Source: an uncultured Desulfobacter sp.
GTDB taxonomy: Bacteria > Desulfobacterota > Desulfobacteria > Desulfobacterales > Desulfobacteraceae
DNA length: 64,000 bases
Assembly (NCBI RefSeq): GCF_963664415.1
Contig: NZ_OY761440.1
Location: forward strand, 1,364,001-1,428,000
Direction: 5' to 3'
Shown: positions 33,017 through 42,359 of the stretch, in pieces
How the letters are laid out: each line of letters opens with the position of its first letter
Numbering within the stretch: position 1 is the stretch's first letter
Translations under genes and position numbers: made by a program
Notes under the pieces: model-generated
The model's database searches: none
What the model was told of the DNA's origin: nothing
What the model saw: only the letters and a program-made list of their open reading frames with translations

Positions 33017-34027
33017 ATGCCGACCAAACTGTTTACCATAGATGATAAAGATTTTTACGGTGATCTTTGTAACCCTGCCAAGTTCATGGGAAAGCAAGAC
33101 GGCTACGAATACATTCATCATTTCCCATGTGAAATATGTAATGGTTTTTGCTACTCGATCAAATTAAGGCCCGGACTGACTCTTTCCTTATTTCAGCATC
33201 AGTCAAACAGGCCGTATGTGTTAAATTGCCAAGATCCCGGAAATCGTTTTGCAATGCTCTTTACATTGACTGATGCAGCCGGAAACCATTCATCTGTTTC
33301 CGCGCACAATAAGCATCCTCAATCGCACACAGACGATCCGGTGGGCAGCTTCCTGGGATATATGCCGGAAGGCACCTGTTTGATAACGCGCCCTGAATCA
33401 GTGAGCTTTCGCTGTATTTGTATTGTATTAGAGCCGTGGTTAATGAAACAGTTTTGTGAGGATTGCGATGGTCAAATCCCTGATGACCTCAATTCTGTTT
33501 TGGGGGCTTCATCCTTAAACCGCTTTTCAAAGAAAAGTCTGAATCTAACCCCAACGATAAATTTACGGCTCCATGAAATATTGAATTGCCGGTATCAAGG
33601 CGGCAGCAGACGGTTTTTTCTTGAAAGCAAGGCATTAGAGCTTTTTGTCCATGGTTTTGAACAGCTCAAATGCAACACAAGGCGAAACCGGGATGCGTAT
33701 CCTTTCGGTATTCATACTAATGATTTTATTATCCAGACCCAGGAAATATTATTGGGTAATATGGCGAACCCACCGTCCCTCACTGAAATTGCCGGGCAGG
33801 TCGGGGTTAACAAGACAAAACTCAACCAGTGCTTCCGTAAGGTCCATGGCGTCAGTGTATTTGAATATCTGCGTATTTGCCGGCTGGAAAAAGCAAAAGA
33901 TTTATTGATTTGTGGGGAAAAAACCGTAACCGAAATTGCCCTGGACGTTGGATACAACCACCATTGTAACTTTACCACGGAATTTAAAAAATATTTTGGG
34001 GTAAATCCCATTACATACCGCAAATAA
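33017..34027 (+). CDS. AraC-family (PchR-like) regulator, module 1
   Basis: 336 residues from the ATG at 33017; a TTG at 32990 would add nine, and neither has a strong ribosome site. Residues 1-230 form a PchR-like sensing domain (GYEYIHHFPCEICNGFCYS, RPGLTLSLFQHQ). The C-terminal ~100 residues have two helix-turn-helix motifs (LTEIAGQVGVNKTKLNQCF and VTEIALDVGYNHHCNFTTEF) and the AraC ending YFGVNPITYRK. PchR-type proteins sense ferri-siderophores and activate receptor genes; a TonB-dependent receptor gene follows 291 bp downstream. The paralogue at 58926 is nearly identical in the DNA-binding half but varied in the sensing half. Confidence 0.9.
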   Translation: MPTKLFTIDDKDFYGDLCNPAKFMGKQDGYEYIHHFPCEICNGFCYSIKLRPGLTLSLFQHQSNRPYVLNCQDPGNRFAMLFTLTDAAGNHSSVSAHNKHPQSHTDDPVGSFLGYMPEGTCLITRPESVSFRCICIVLEPWLMKQFCEDCDGQIPDDLNSVLGASSLNRFSKKSLNLTPTINLRLHEILNCRYQGGSRRFFLESKALELFVHGFEQLKCNTRRNRDAYPFGIHTNDFIIQTQEILLGNMANPPSLTEIAGQVGVNKTKLNQCFRKVHGVSVFEYLRICRLEKAKDLLICGEKTVTEIALDVGYNHHCNFTTEFKKYFGVNPITYRK

Positions 34028-34318
34028 AGACATTTCACCGTACCATACTCTTCGTTAGTTTTCATTTATGTTGGGTTAACAAAATATTATTCCTCAACCA
34101 AAAGAATTAATTTATTAAAGCAAAGCAAACCCCGGAAAAACTTCCTATTAATGGGTTTATTTTTACAATTGTATTTAAGAAAAAATATTTTAAGGAACCG
34201 ATTCAAAGGCTTATCACTAATTATATCAAAACCCTATAAATAGCCAATTCCGGACCAATTATCCGGCTTTGACAAAAGACTAAGCCGGCACTAACACAGA
34301 AGAAGGGACACGTTGAGA

Positions 34319-36334
34319 ATGAAAACTATTATCAGGAAAACATTGAACGAAATGTTATCAGTCAGCTTGCTTATTGTCCTGTTTGGTATGTCAACTATTG
34401 CAACAGCCCAGGCAGAAGAAACTAATAAGCATGAAACCAGTTTGGACGCTATTGTGGTTACGGCCCAGAAAACCGAGGAAAATCTCCGGGATGTGCCGCT
34501 GAGTGTTACCGTGTTGGACGATCTTACCCTGGAAGATCAGCAAATCAAGGATCTTGGAGATCTATATAATTATATCCCTAATGTATATAGCTTAGGGGGG
34601 GCGCCTTCCATCAGGGGTATCCGGGCTGATGGGACTACCCAGTCTGTATCAGCAGGGCTCTATGTTGACGGCGTGCCGACCACAACCGGAGTTGGTTTTC
34701 TGGCCTTGATGAACGGCGTGGAGCGTGTGGAGGTACTACGGGGACCACAGGGGACCTTATACGGAAAAAATACCTTGGCCGGTGTTATTAACGTCATTAC
34801 CAAAAAGCCGGGCAATGAGCGAGAGGGGAACGTGTATGCCGAAATCGGAGAAGATAACAAATACGAAGTCGGTGGGTTTTTCAACACCCCGATTATTAAG
34901 GATAAATTTTATGTTGGGTTTAGCGGAAGGTTTTATCAAAAAGACGGATTAATTGAGAACACTTATCTTAATGACACCGCCGATGACCGAGAAGACTTTT
35001 ACGGCAAATTGTATCTGCGGCTGACACCCACGGACAAGCTGGACATTTCTCTGATATCTTCAATCTTGGAACCTGATAACGGTGGTTTTTCTCAAAACCT
35101 TGTTTCGGCTGAGAACCTTTTCGAAGTTGAATACGATGTGGATGAATACAATAATATTTCAAAAGATACACACGCGTTAAACCTCTCATATCAATTTGAC
35201 AATTTTACGCTTAACTCCGTCACAAGCTACCAGAAAACAACAATAGAAACGTTCAGAGATATGGATTATACCTCAGAAGCAATAAGCTATATAAAGGTAG
35301 ATATGCCATATGAAACCTGGGCACAAGAGTTGAGACTAAATGGGGAAAAGGGAAAACTGAAATGGCTGGCCGGTTTGTATGCAGATAAATTCGAAAAGTC
35401 AGGTGGATTTAGTACTACTTTCGTTAAGACAGGCTTCAAATATGAGAATTATACTGATATTAACGAAAACACAATTGGCATTTTTGGGCACTTGGACTAC
35501 CAGCTTACCGATCGATTTTCCGTCACCTTTGGTCTTCGTTATGATGACGACCACAAAGAGAGCGACGACCATGTCAATAATGAATATGTAGAGGCGGATT
35601 ATTCCTCCTTTTCCCCCAAATTTGCTCTGCAATACAAAATCAATAACCAGATCACGACCTATGCCACGGTGGCAAAGGGGTATAAAAGCGGCGGGTTTTA
35701 TATGTTTGCTGCGGATGGGTATCCCTCAAATTATGACCAGGAAACGTTATGGAGCTATGAAGTCGGCGTTAAAAGCGTCTTGATGGATAACCGGCTGATG
35801 CTCAACGCCGCAGTTTATTATATGGATCATTCCGATATGCAGGTTTTAACAACAATAGATGGTGACTTGGGTTATGTGTCCAACGCAGCCAGCGCCACTT
35901 CTATGGGTTTTGAATTGGAGGGTAATTTTATTATCAATAAAAATTTTTCTGCCTTTGCCAATTTAGGTATCAGCGATTCGAAGTTTGACGAATTCAGCGA
36001 TGCAAAGGGCGTTTATGATAACAATGACAAAACCTACGCCCCTCACTATACCTATGCGATTGGTTTAAAATATCGTGGAGATGGAGGCTTCTATGCCGGC
36101 GCGGACGTGACCGGCTACGGGAAATCCTATCTGGATAACGCCAACGAATCCGAGCTGCATGCCTATGAACTGGTCAACGTCAAGATTGGCTACGAGTGGG
36201 AACATGTTGACTTCTATATCTATGGCAAAAATATCTTGGATAAAGAGTATTACCAAGTGCTGGCTACACAGGGCTCAACGGTCAGTTTCTCTGACCCGAG
36301 AGAAGTTGGCGCTCGTTTAACCTATCGATTCTAA
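34319..36334 (+). CDS. TonB-dependent outer-membrane receptor, module 1
   Basis: 671 residues from ATG 34319 (GAAGGGA upstream; a TTG two codons earlier is possible). It has a signal peptide ending ATAQAEE, then a TonB box-like DAIVVTAQKTEENLRDVP. The plug domain follows (PSIRGIRAD, RVEVLRGPQGTLYGKNTLAG, INVITKKPG). The 22-strand barrel ends in the export signal GARLTYRF. It would import a ferric siderophore or similar chelate with TonB energy. It pairs with the PchR-like regulator upstream. An IS66-like element sits 7 bp after the stop. Paralogue at 60229 is broken. Confidence 0.93.
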   Translation: MKTIIRKTLNEMLSVSLLIVLFGMSTIATAQAEETNKHETSLDAIVVTAQKTEENLRDVPLSVTVLDDLTLEDQQIKDLGDLYNYIPNVYSLGGAPSIRGIRADGTTQSVSAGLYVDGVPTTTGVGFLALMNGVERVEVLRGPQGTLYGKNTLAGVINVITKKPGNEREGNVYAEIGEDNKYEVGGFFNTPIIKDKFYVGFSGRFYQKDGLIENTYLNDTADDREDFYGKLYLRLTPTDKLDISLISSILEPDNGGFSQNLVSAENLFEVEYDVDEYNNISKDTHALNLSYQFDNFTLNSVTSYQKTTIETFRDMDYTSEAISYIKVDMPYETWAQELRLNGEKGKLKWLAGLYADKFEKSGGFSTTFVKTGFKYENYTDINENTIGIFGHLDYQLTDRFSVTFGLRYDDDHKESDDHVNNEYVEADYSSFSPKFALQYKINNQITTYATVAKGYKSGGFYMFAADGYPSNYDQETLWSYEVGVKSVLMDNRLMLNAAVYYMDHSDMQVLTTIDGDLGYVSNAASATSMGFELEGNFIINKNFSAFANLGISDSKFDEFSDAKGVYDNNDKTYAPHYTYAIGLKYRGDGGFYAGADVTGYGKSYLDNANESELHAYELVNVKIGYEWEHVDFYIYGKNILDKEYYQVLATQGSTVSFSDPREVGARLTYRF

Positions 36335-36340
36335 AAGTAT

Positions 36341-37909
36341 GAATTACCGTATCCATTCACGGGGTATAACAAATAAAACGGAATCAGAGCCAGGTAAGAT
36401 CCGGCTCTTGCTCTTTGAAATATGAATGAATCAAGTCAGCCATTATGGGAAAGGATTCAAGCGAACGAATAAAACAAGTCTGTTTGAAGGACAGTATTCT
36501 TTCAACCCAATGATTTCCCTTTTCACTCTGCGTCCCCTTGCTTCTTTTCCGCCATAAGACACCATAGCGCAAAGTCCGTTCTGCATGGTTATTGGTTGGC
36601 TCAACCTCCACGATATCGAGAAAAGCCAAAGAGATTCAAGCTGTCGGATCAGAGAACGAGCCATAGTACCTATTTCATTCTTGTCTTCCTGGTGTTGGAA
36701 AATCAATTCGGTAAATCGGTCGTAAAAACTACGCCATTCTTTACTGTCAGGTGGAGATTTCGCCCAATGACAGAGCAGTTGAAGATCTTGCACAACCTGT
36801 TTGCCAAATTGGTTGACGTTTTCATCCTTTCTTTCAGCAAGAGCTTTTGCCTTTCGGATTATATGGGCCAGGCAGGTTTGTCGCAGGTTGATCCATTTTG
36901 CATAAACGCCGTAATTGTCACTAACGAGAATGCCGTCCCATTCCTGGACTAATGCCTGAAAGGCCTCTTTGGACCGGTTCTTATGAATCATAAAATATGC
37001 AACAGAACTATTGGCCATAACCCACAACCAATTTAAAGCACCGCTTTGGAACCAGGATGTTTCATCAATATAGTTGACCTCGCTCGAGCGAGCCATGTTG
37101 GCAATTTGGGAGTATACAGGTTTTAGAGCCTCTGAGGCCCGGTCTACAACCTTCTGAATAGCGCCTGTTGATATTGGAAAATTGAGGACTGACCGACAGA
37201 ACGTGCGAACAGTTTCACGGCTATTTCCTTGAATTCCGCTTATCTCTGCAATAAGGGCGCTCAGGCGGGGTCCATAACCGGTTTGATGTTCTGAAGGTAT
37301 ATCTGCCTTGACAACTTTGCCGCATTTTGAACAGACGCCTTTATGAAGGATGAAATGAAGTACATCCATTTTAATTTCAGGCAATTCTATTACTTGATGG
37401 GTATGAAATGCCTTAAGGCTATCAGGGACGACATCGGAACAACCACATACGCACTCCCCTGGCAGTATGATATTTTCAGATGTCGGGAGCATTAGTTTTT
37501 GCTGATGGCCTTTATGACCTTTTTGACCGCCTCTTTTTCTTTGACCCTTTTGGGTTTTTCTATCCGGCTTTTTAAAGGGGGGATCAGAAGAAGGCGGCTT
37601 GCTGGAATTTTGAGAATTTTTATTGAGCTTATTTTCAAGCTCTGTGACTCGTTTTTTAAGATGCTCTGTTTCGTTGAGCAATTTTACAACCACCTCTTCC
37701 AACTGGATAATATATCGTTGAACAGGCTCTGGGGTGGCTTGAAATTCTTCATCGGTAAAAGGTCTTTTAATCTCCATGAAATTGAAAATAGCATAATAAA
37801 AAACAAAAATCTAGATTTTTTTAATTATTTCAAATAGTTATATTTACGCTTTAAATTCGGCACGTTGAGTATGAGTAAATCCCCCCCCCGTGAATAAATA
37901 CGAATTACC
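36341..37909 (-). mobile_element. IS66-like insertion with 8-bp target duplication
   Basis: The element spans 36349-37901 (1,553 bp). The ends read GTATCCATTCACGGGG (left) and GTATTTATTCACGGGG (right, complement), inverted repeats with two mismatches. The direct repeat GAATTACC flanks it (36341-36348 and 37902-37909), an 8-bp duplication typical of the IS66 family. It carries a single transposase gene on the minus strand, with no accessory tnpA/tnpB. It landed right after the first TonB-receptor gene without damaging it. Confidence 0.92.
36384..37777 (-). pseudogene. IS66-like transposase with one frameshift
   Basis: The main frame (37777 to 36443) encodes a coiled-coil start (LEEVVVKLLNETEHLKKRV), a Lys-rich linker, the zinc-binding CVCGCSD/CSKCGKVVK part, and the DDE core (NYIDETSWFQSG, GILVSDNYGVYAKW). 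After LIRQLESLWLF, near 36610, the coding continues only in the -1 frame (LDIVEVEPTNNHAERTLRYG), which supplies the catalytic Glu region. The corrected protein would be ~464 residues. The switch site is not a classical slippery heptamer, so a lost base is more likely than programmed frameshifting. Confidence 0.82.
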
Positions 37910-37952
37910 AACGAAAAATCTTTAAGGTAAGGCAGAGTCCTCCATCGCCGGA

Positions 37953-38090
37953 TCACTCCTGACCTTTGCGCCAACGATAAATTATGCGGGAGACAAAGCC
38001 TGCCCAGGCGCCGGCAAATGTCAAAGCCAAAAACCAGGCTTTGGGCCAACTCTGAATTACAGCCTTGGCCCAAGCAGCCCCATACCCGGT
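37953..38090 (-). pseudogene. C-terminal fragment of an unidentified membrane protein
   Basis: About 45 codons ending at TGA (37953) read AVIQSWPKAWFLALTFAGAW followed by AGFVSRIIYRWRKG: one membrane helix with a positively charged tail. An in-frame stop lies upstream and no start is visible. It looks like the end of a longer gene whose front was lost. Family not recognised. Confidence 0.35.
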
Positions 38091-38162
38091 CTAAAACGGT
38101 CTTTACCTGATATTAGAGGACATTAAAATTTTTTTTGAATAGGCTTTTAGAGATGCGTCTCC

Positions 38163-38222
38163 TTGACAAATGCGTATTGCAGTGATACTTTTGTGGCAGA
38201 ATGCTACAAAAGTATCACTGCA
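38163..38222 (+). promoter_or_regulatory. Promoter and 45-bp palindromic operator of the toxin-antitoxin operon
   Basis: TTGACA (38163-38168) lies 15-17 bp before GATACTTT, a fair -10. Two 21-bp arms (38178-38198 and 38202-38222) beginning TGCAGTGATACTTTTGT and separated by GAA form an inverted repeat with a single mismatch, covering the -10 and start point. Antitoxin-type autoregulation is the natural reading. The antitoxin start is 19 bp downstream. Confidence 0.75.
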
Positions 38223-38240
38223 GACTATCAAGGAGACGAT

Positions 38241-38645
38241 ATGGCTACAAAATCAATAAGAATCAGTGAACAACTGGCTTTTCAGGCGCAAGCGGCAGGG
38301 GCTTTGCAACATCGAAGCGCGCCCAACCAGCTTGAGTATTGGGCGACCCTTGGAAAAATGATATCCAGCAAAATCAATATGGAAGATGCGCTGGCTATTT
38401 TGCAGGGCTTGAAAACCATAAAAATTGAAACCCTGCCCTCAGCCCCGGTTGACCCTGATTCTGTCTTTGACCGACTTGAATCTGACAGAGCCAAAGGATT
38501 TACCGACAAACCGGTGACAGGTGCGCCCTTTTTTTATGAGGCCAGTTTGTCCAGACCCGGGTCTATTGACAAGGTGGACACGAAAACAGGGCTGAGAACC
38601 ACCGGCCAGTTTAAAAATGGTGTTTTCGAGGCTGTCGATGCCTGA
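38241..38645 (+). CDS. ParD-like antitoxin
   Basis: 134 residues from ATG 38241, with AAGGAG just upstream (longer in-frame starts would run through the operator). The N-terminal ~60 residues (MATKSIRISEQLAFQAQAAG, then RSAPNQLEYWATLGKMI) match ParD-like antitoxins that bind DNA and are found with kinase-type toxins. The C-terminus (GSIDKVDTKTGLRTTGQF) is likely the toxin-neutralising part. Its last codons overlap the toxin gene by 8 bp (ATGCCTGA). Autoregulation through the 45-bp palindrome upstream is expected. Confidence 0.82.
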   Translation: MATKSIRISEQLAFQAQAAGALQHRSAPNQLEYWATLGKMISSKINMEDALAILQGLKTIKIETLPSAPVDPDSVFDRLESDRAKGFTDKPVTGAPFFYEASLSRPGSIDKVDTKTGLRTTGQFKNGVFEAVDA

Positions 38646-39216
38646 AAAAAAACAGCTGTGGCTTTTAGCCGGGGCAAACGGGGCCGGTAAATCAACCTTT
38701 TACAAACATTATCTTTCAGGGTACGGCATTAAATTTGTGAATGCCGATTTAATTGCCGCGGAAATAGATCCTGACAATCCGGAAAAAGTCAGTTATGAGG
38801 CAGCAAATGCTGCGGCGCGTATCCGTGAAACTATGCTGGATCAAGGTGCTTCATTTTGCTTTGAAACCGTATTTTCCCATCCTTCCAAACTTGAATTTAT
38901 TAAACTGGCAAAAAATAAAAATTATGATGTTGTTCTGGTGTATATTCACCTGATTGATCCAGGTTTGAATGAAGCCCGGGTTCATCAAAGGACCATGGAA
39001 GGCGGCCATAACGTGCCCGCCGAAAAAATTCACTCCAGAATCCCGCGAGCCATGATGAACATCCGCCTGGCCTTGGGGATCGTAGACCAGGCATGGATTC
39101 TGGACAACTCATCAGAAAATGATCGTTTCAGGCAGGTTGCCGTTATGAAAAACGGACGATATGAATTCAAAATTGAACCTCTGCCGGAATGGTTAAATGA
39201 CATTTTACCGTTTTAG
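38638..39216 (+). CDS. Zeta-type P-loop kinase toxin
   Basis: 192 residues from the ATG overlapping the antitoxin stop. Walker A is GANGAGKST near residue 14, NADLIAAEIDPDNPE resembles the zeta/UDP-GlcNAc-binding segment, and a conserved CFETVFSHPSK follows. QRTMEGGHNVPAEKIHSRIP is the lid region seen in zeta-like proteins. Zeta toxins phosphorylate UDP-N-acetylglucosamine and block cell-wall synthesis; related kinases have other nucleotide-sugar or unknown targets. The paired ParD-like antitoxin and palindromic operator support a toxin-antitoxin role. Confidence 0.82.
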   Translation: MPEKKQLWLLAGANGAGKSTFYKHYLSGYGIKFVNADLIAAEIDPDNPEKVSYEAANAAARIRETMLDQGASFCFETVFSHPSKLEFIKLAKNKNYDVVLVYIHLIDPGLNEARVHQRTMEGGHNVPAEKIHSRIPRAMMNIRLALGIVDQAWILDNSSENDRFRQVAVMKNGRYEFKIEPLPEWLNDILPF

Positions 39217-39279
39217 CCCGGACAACAGAAGTGGATAATATATTGATTTTATATTGCTTATATTCCAAGACCCCGTTAT

Positions 39280-39640
39280 CCTGCGGGCTGCCGCATGGGG
39301 CTTATCCCGAGAACCATTGCCGGCAAAATCCGGTATGCTTACCAGGGGATTGAGGCGGTGAAAAATCAGCGAGGAAGAAACGAGATCACGATAAGGGTGC
39401 GACCGGCAGGGGAAGAACGCATTTCTGAAACCGCATTTGAGAATAATGTTCAGCCTTTAATTATTATGCTTTGCATTCCCTTTGGCATCATCTGGGCCGT
39501 GGCAGGCCATATTATCATGGGGCATTCCCTGTTCATTCTGAGTTTGTTCGGTATTGTGGCCATGGCAGGCGTGGTGTCAATGACGTTTTGATGCTCATTG
39601 ATTTTGCCAACCGGCTATCCCCTCTTTTTCAGACCCAACC
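39280..39640 (+). pseudogene. RND efflux-pump remnant
   Basis: Codons from ~39295 read GRNEITIRVRPAGEER, then QPLIIMLCIPFGIIWAVAGH and SLFILSLFGIVAMAGVV, a stretch characteristic of AcrB-type inner-membrane pumps. It shifts frame at 39580 (VNDVLMLIDFANR continues in another frame) and stops. Only ~110 of ~1,000 residues remain, and pieces from distant parts of the gene are fused, so it is a deletion relic. Confidence 0.7.
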
Positions 39641-39770
39641 CTAGCTGCAAATCATCATGCTCGAAAGCCGTTTCCATGAATTCAATTTCTCGTTTAGTTA
39701 AATTGAGCTTTCGGGCTTCCACATGCCAGTTTCTTGTCACCTCGCAGATGCTCTTGATTGTTCTTTTCAT
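39615..39770 (-). CDS. Small protein, 51 residues
   Basis: ATG at 39770 with AGGTG upstream, TAG at 39615. The peptide begins MKRTIKSICEVTRNWHVEAR and has the pattern W-x3-A-x6-TKREIEFMETAFEH, faintly like the C-terminal tail of HipA kinases. No partner gene is adjacent. It may be a real small protein or the end of a lost gene. Confidence 0.4.
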   Translation of the reverse strand: MKRTIKSICEVTRNWHVEARKLNLTKREIEFMETAFEHDDLQLGLGLKKRG

Positions 39771-39918
39771 CTTACACCTAATATAAAAGTTTTAATATAT
39801 CTTTAAGCCAATTATATTAGGTTTTAAATTCAAAACAACGTAAGCGATATTTAAACCCCATCTACCGCCACGCCCAGCGAGCCCATATAATGCCTCCAAA
39901 CTAAAAGGAGGCGACCCC

Positions 39919-40239
39919 ATGCCAAGATCAAGAAAAGCAACAAATGAAAAACTTAGCAGATACTGGAAATCAAACATCGAACGTTGGGCGACATCAGGGC
40001 TGACCCAGACAGAATATTGCAGACGCAATGACCTGTCCAAAGACAGGTTCACATATTGGAAAAGAAAATTTAAAAGACAAAACCTTCCTGTAGAATTTAT
40101 CCAGTTGCCGATACCCGCCAATATTCATACGACCGGGTTGAAGTTGAACCTTGGCCAGGGTGTACAAATAGAAATCCCGGACGGTTTCACCAGCGAGACG
40201 CTTGAAAGGGTTCTTGCAACCTTGAGATCCATCTCATGA
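39919..40239 (+). CDS. tnpA: IS66 TnpA (helix-turn-helix accessory protein)
   Basis: 106 residues; the helix-turn-helix (WATSGLTQTEYCRRNDLSKD) sits in the first half, and FIQLPIPAN marks the conserved centre of IS66 OrfA proteins. It is required with TnpB for full transposition of IS66 elements, probably by binding the ends. AAGGAGG precedes the ATG. Its stop overlaps the tnpB start (ATGA), so the two are translationally coupled. Confidence 0.9.
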   Translation: MPRSRKATNEKLSRYWKSNIERWATSGLTQTEYCRRNDLSKDRFTYWKRKFKRQNLPVEFIQLPIPANIHTTGLKLNLGQGVQIEIPDGFTSETLERVLATLRSIS

Positions 40240-40583
40240 TGAACTTTTCACCAGACACAAAAGTCTATCTGGCTGTGGGTACTACTGACATGCGCAAAGC
40301 GATTAACGGCCTTTCCGTTATCGTAAGCGAACGAATGCAGTTGGATATATTTTCAGGATCCCTGTTTGTGTTCTGCAACCGGGCACAAACCATTTTAAAA
40401 ATTTTATACTGGGATAAAAACGGTTTTTGCCTGTGGCAAAAGCGCCTTGAAAAAGACCGGTTCAAATGGCCGAATTCACCAAAAGATGTCATGAATATTA
40501 CAAGCCGGGAACTGACCTGGCTGGTCGATGGACTGAATATAAATCAGGCTCATAAACCCCTAAAATACTCTATGATTTTTTAG
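40236..40583 (+). CDS. tnpB: IS66 TnpB (Orf2-like) protein
   Basis: 115 residues with the family's opening VYLAVGTTDMRKAINGLSVI and the central FVFCNRAQTILKILYWDKNG, followed by LWQKRLEKDRFKWP. IS66 Orf2 proteins are essential accessory factors of unknown biochemistry. It overlaps tnpA by 4 bp and is followed by tnpC after 44 bp. Confidence 0.93.
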   Translation: MMNFSPDTKVYLAVGTTDMRKAINGLSVIVSERMQLDIFSGSLFVFCNRAQTILKILYWDKNGFCLWQKRLEKDRFKWPNSPKDVMNITSRELTWLVDGLNINQAHKPLKYSMIF

Positions 40584-40627
40584 GCGAAAAACTATGAAAA
40601 AACCCTTGGTTATGGTATATACAGCCC

Positions 40628-42172
40628 ATGACAAGAGACACTCTCAAAGATGCTGAAAGCCTGGATGAAGTCAAAGAAATCGCTCTGAATTTGTTTGATG
40701 AAAACATAATTCTTCAAGAGCAGATTAAATCCCTCCAGGACAGGCTTTTTGGTCGCAAATCAGAAAAAACGCCCAAAGATGGCGAGCAAATGTCTCTTTT
40801 TGATATGCCGGAACCTGATCTTCCGATTCTGAATGAAGATGATACCGTCACCATTACAGAGCATTCCCGCAAAAAACGCGGCCGCAAACCACTGCCGGCA
40901 GATCTTCCCCGTGTCGATGTTGTTCATAAACTCAGTGAGAATGACAGAAAATGCGATTGCGGCTGCTTGAAAGATAAGATCGGTGAAGAAGTCTCTGAGC
41001 AGCTTGATTATATCCCAGCCAAGGTTCGGGTGATTCGAAATATCCGGTATAAATACGCCTGTAAAAATTGCGAGGGGGTTGAAGATGAAGGCCCCACCGT
41101 ATCTATTGCCAGGATGCCGGATCAGATTATTCCCAAAAGTATTGCCACTCCGGGACTGCTTGCCCATATCCTGACCGCCAAATTTGCAGATGCACTGCCA
41201 TTTTATCGCCAGGAAAAGCAGTTTGCCAGAATCGGCATTGAGCTTGCCAGATCAACCATGTGTAAATGGGGCATGAAGGTGGCAGATGCCTGTGAAATTA
41301 TCATCGGCATGATGAAGGACGACATCCTGGCCAACCCCATGATTGGTATTGATGAAACTCCTCTCCAAGTTTTAAAGGGACCACGGAAATCCAAATCTTA
41401 TATGTGGATTTTCAGGGGTGGACCACCAGACAAGCCGATTATCCTGTTCGAATATCACCCGACAAGGTCTGGGGATGTGGTTTCAACATTTTTGAACGGT
41501 TTTAAGGGCATCGTCCAGACGGACGGATATGCTGGGTATGATTTCCTGGATACCAAAAAAGATATTGTTCATGTTGGGTGCTGGGTTCATGCTCGTCGGA
41601 AGTTTAAAGAGGTAACCAAAGCGCTTGGCAACAAGGCAAATTCTTCCGGAAATGCCGGTTCGGCATTGTTGTATATCAGCAAGCTTTATAAAATTGAAAA
41701 AGAAGCACGGGAACAAGGGTTTTCTGCGAAACAATTGTACAATAAGAGACAATCCCAGGCGATTCCAATTCTTACCGAGTTTAAGAAGTGGCTTGATGAA
41801 AGAGTAAACAAGGTTCCTCCCAAAAGCCTGCTTGGCAAGGCGATCAATTATACCATCGGCCAATGGCCCCGATTGGTCCAATACACAACTGAAGGGTTCA
41901 TTCGACCGGACAACAATTTGGTTGAAAATGCCATCCGGCCTTTTGTCATCGGTCGTAAAAACTGGCTGTTTTCTGATACGGTTCAAGGTGCAAAGGCGAG
42001 TGCGGCAATTTACAGTTTGATAGAGACTGCAAAATCCAATGGACTGGAACCGTACTGGTATCTCAAGTACCTGTTTCAGTATCTGCCTGAGGCAATGACA
42101 AATGATGATTTTCAAGCGTTGCTCCCCTATAATGTGAAAAAAGAAAAAATTTCTGAATCTGTCCCTTGCTGA
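40628..42172 (+). CDS. tnpC: IS66 TnpC transposase
   Basis: 514 residues. The N-terminal leucine-zipper-like segment (NIILQEQIKSLQDRLFGRKS) precedes the zinc-finger region (CDCGCLKDKIGEE, YACKNCEGVEDEGP). The DDE core has MIGIDETPLQVL, GIVQTDGYAGYD and the Glu in IRPDNNLVENAIRPFVIGRK. Length and order are standard for IS66 transposases. No frameshift. The start has no strong Shine-Dalgarno site and may depend on coupling with the upstream genes. Confidence 0.94.
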   Translation: MTRDTLKDAESLDEVKEIALNLFDENIILQEQIKSLQDRLFGRKSEKTPKDGEQMSLFDMPEPDLPILNEDDTVTITEHSRKKRGRKPLPADLPRVDVVHKLSENDRKCDCGCLKDKIGEEVSEQLDYIPAKVRVIRNIRYKYACKNCEGVEDEGPTVSIARMPDQIIPKSIATPGLLAHILTAKFADALPFYRQEKQFARIGIELARSTMCKWGMKVADACEIIIGMMKDDILANPMIGIDETPLQVLKGPRKSKSYMWIFRGGPPDKPIILFEYHPTRSGDVVSTFLNGFKGIVQTDGYAGYDFLDTKKDIVHVGCWVHARRKFKEVTKALGNKANSSGNAGSALLYISKLYKIEKEAREQGFSAKQLYNKRQSQAIPILTEFKKWLDERVNKVPPKSLLGKAINYTIGQWPRLVQYTTEGFIRPDNNLVENAIRPFVIGRKNWLFSDTVQGAKASAAIYSLIETAKSNGLEPYWYLKYLFQYLPEAMTNDDFQALLPYNVKKEKISESVPC

Positions 42173-42359
42173 GTGGGGTTAAAACACCGCTTACAAAACA
42201 ACTCTTTTTTGATTGATTGGAGACACAATGATGCCCGGATTCAAGGAACCCTTTCAAAGGAACAACTTCAGCCACCTCTTTTTTCTTCAGGCCTTTGCCT
42301 GTCAACCATGGATTAACACTCAGAACTATCCAAATTGTTTAGCGATTTCGATTTGTGTA

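Larger units (their letters stand above)
39832..42202 (+). mobile_element. Complete IS66 element with 8-bp target duplication
   Basis: The element spans 39840-42194 (2,355 bp). The left end GTAAGCGATATTTAAACCCC and the right end (complement) GTAAGCGGTGTTTTAACCCC are inverted repeats. The direct repeat AAAACAAC flanks it (39832-39839 and 42195-42202). Three genes in canonical order (tnpA, tnpB, tnpC) are all open, so the element looks competent. Confidence 0.94.
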
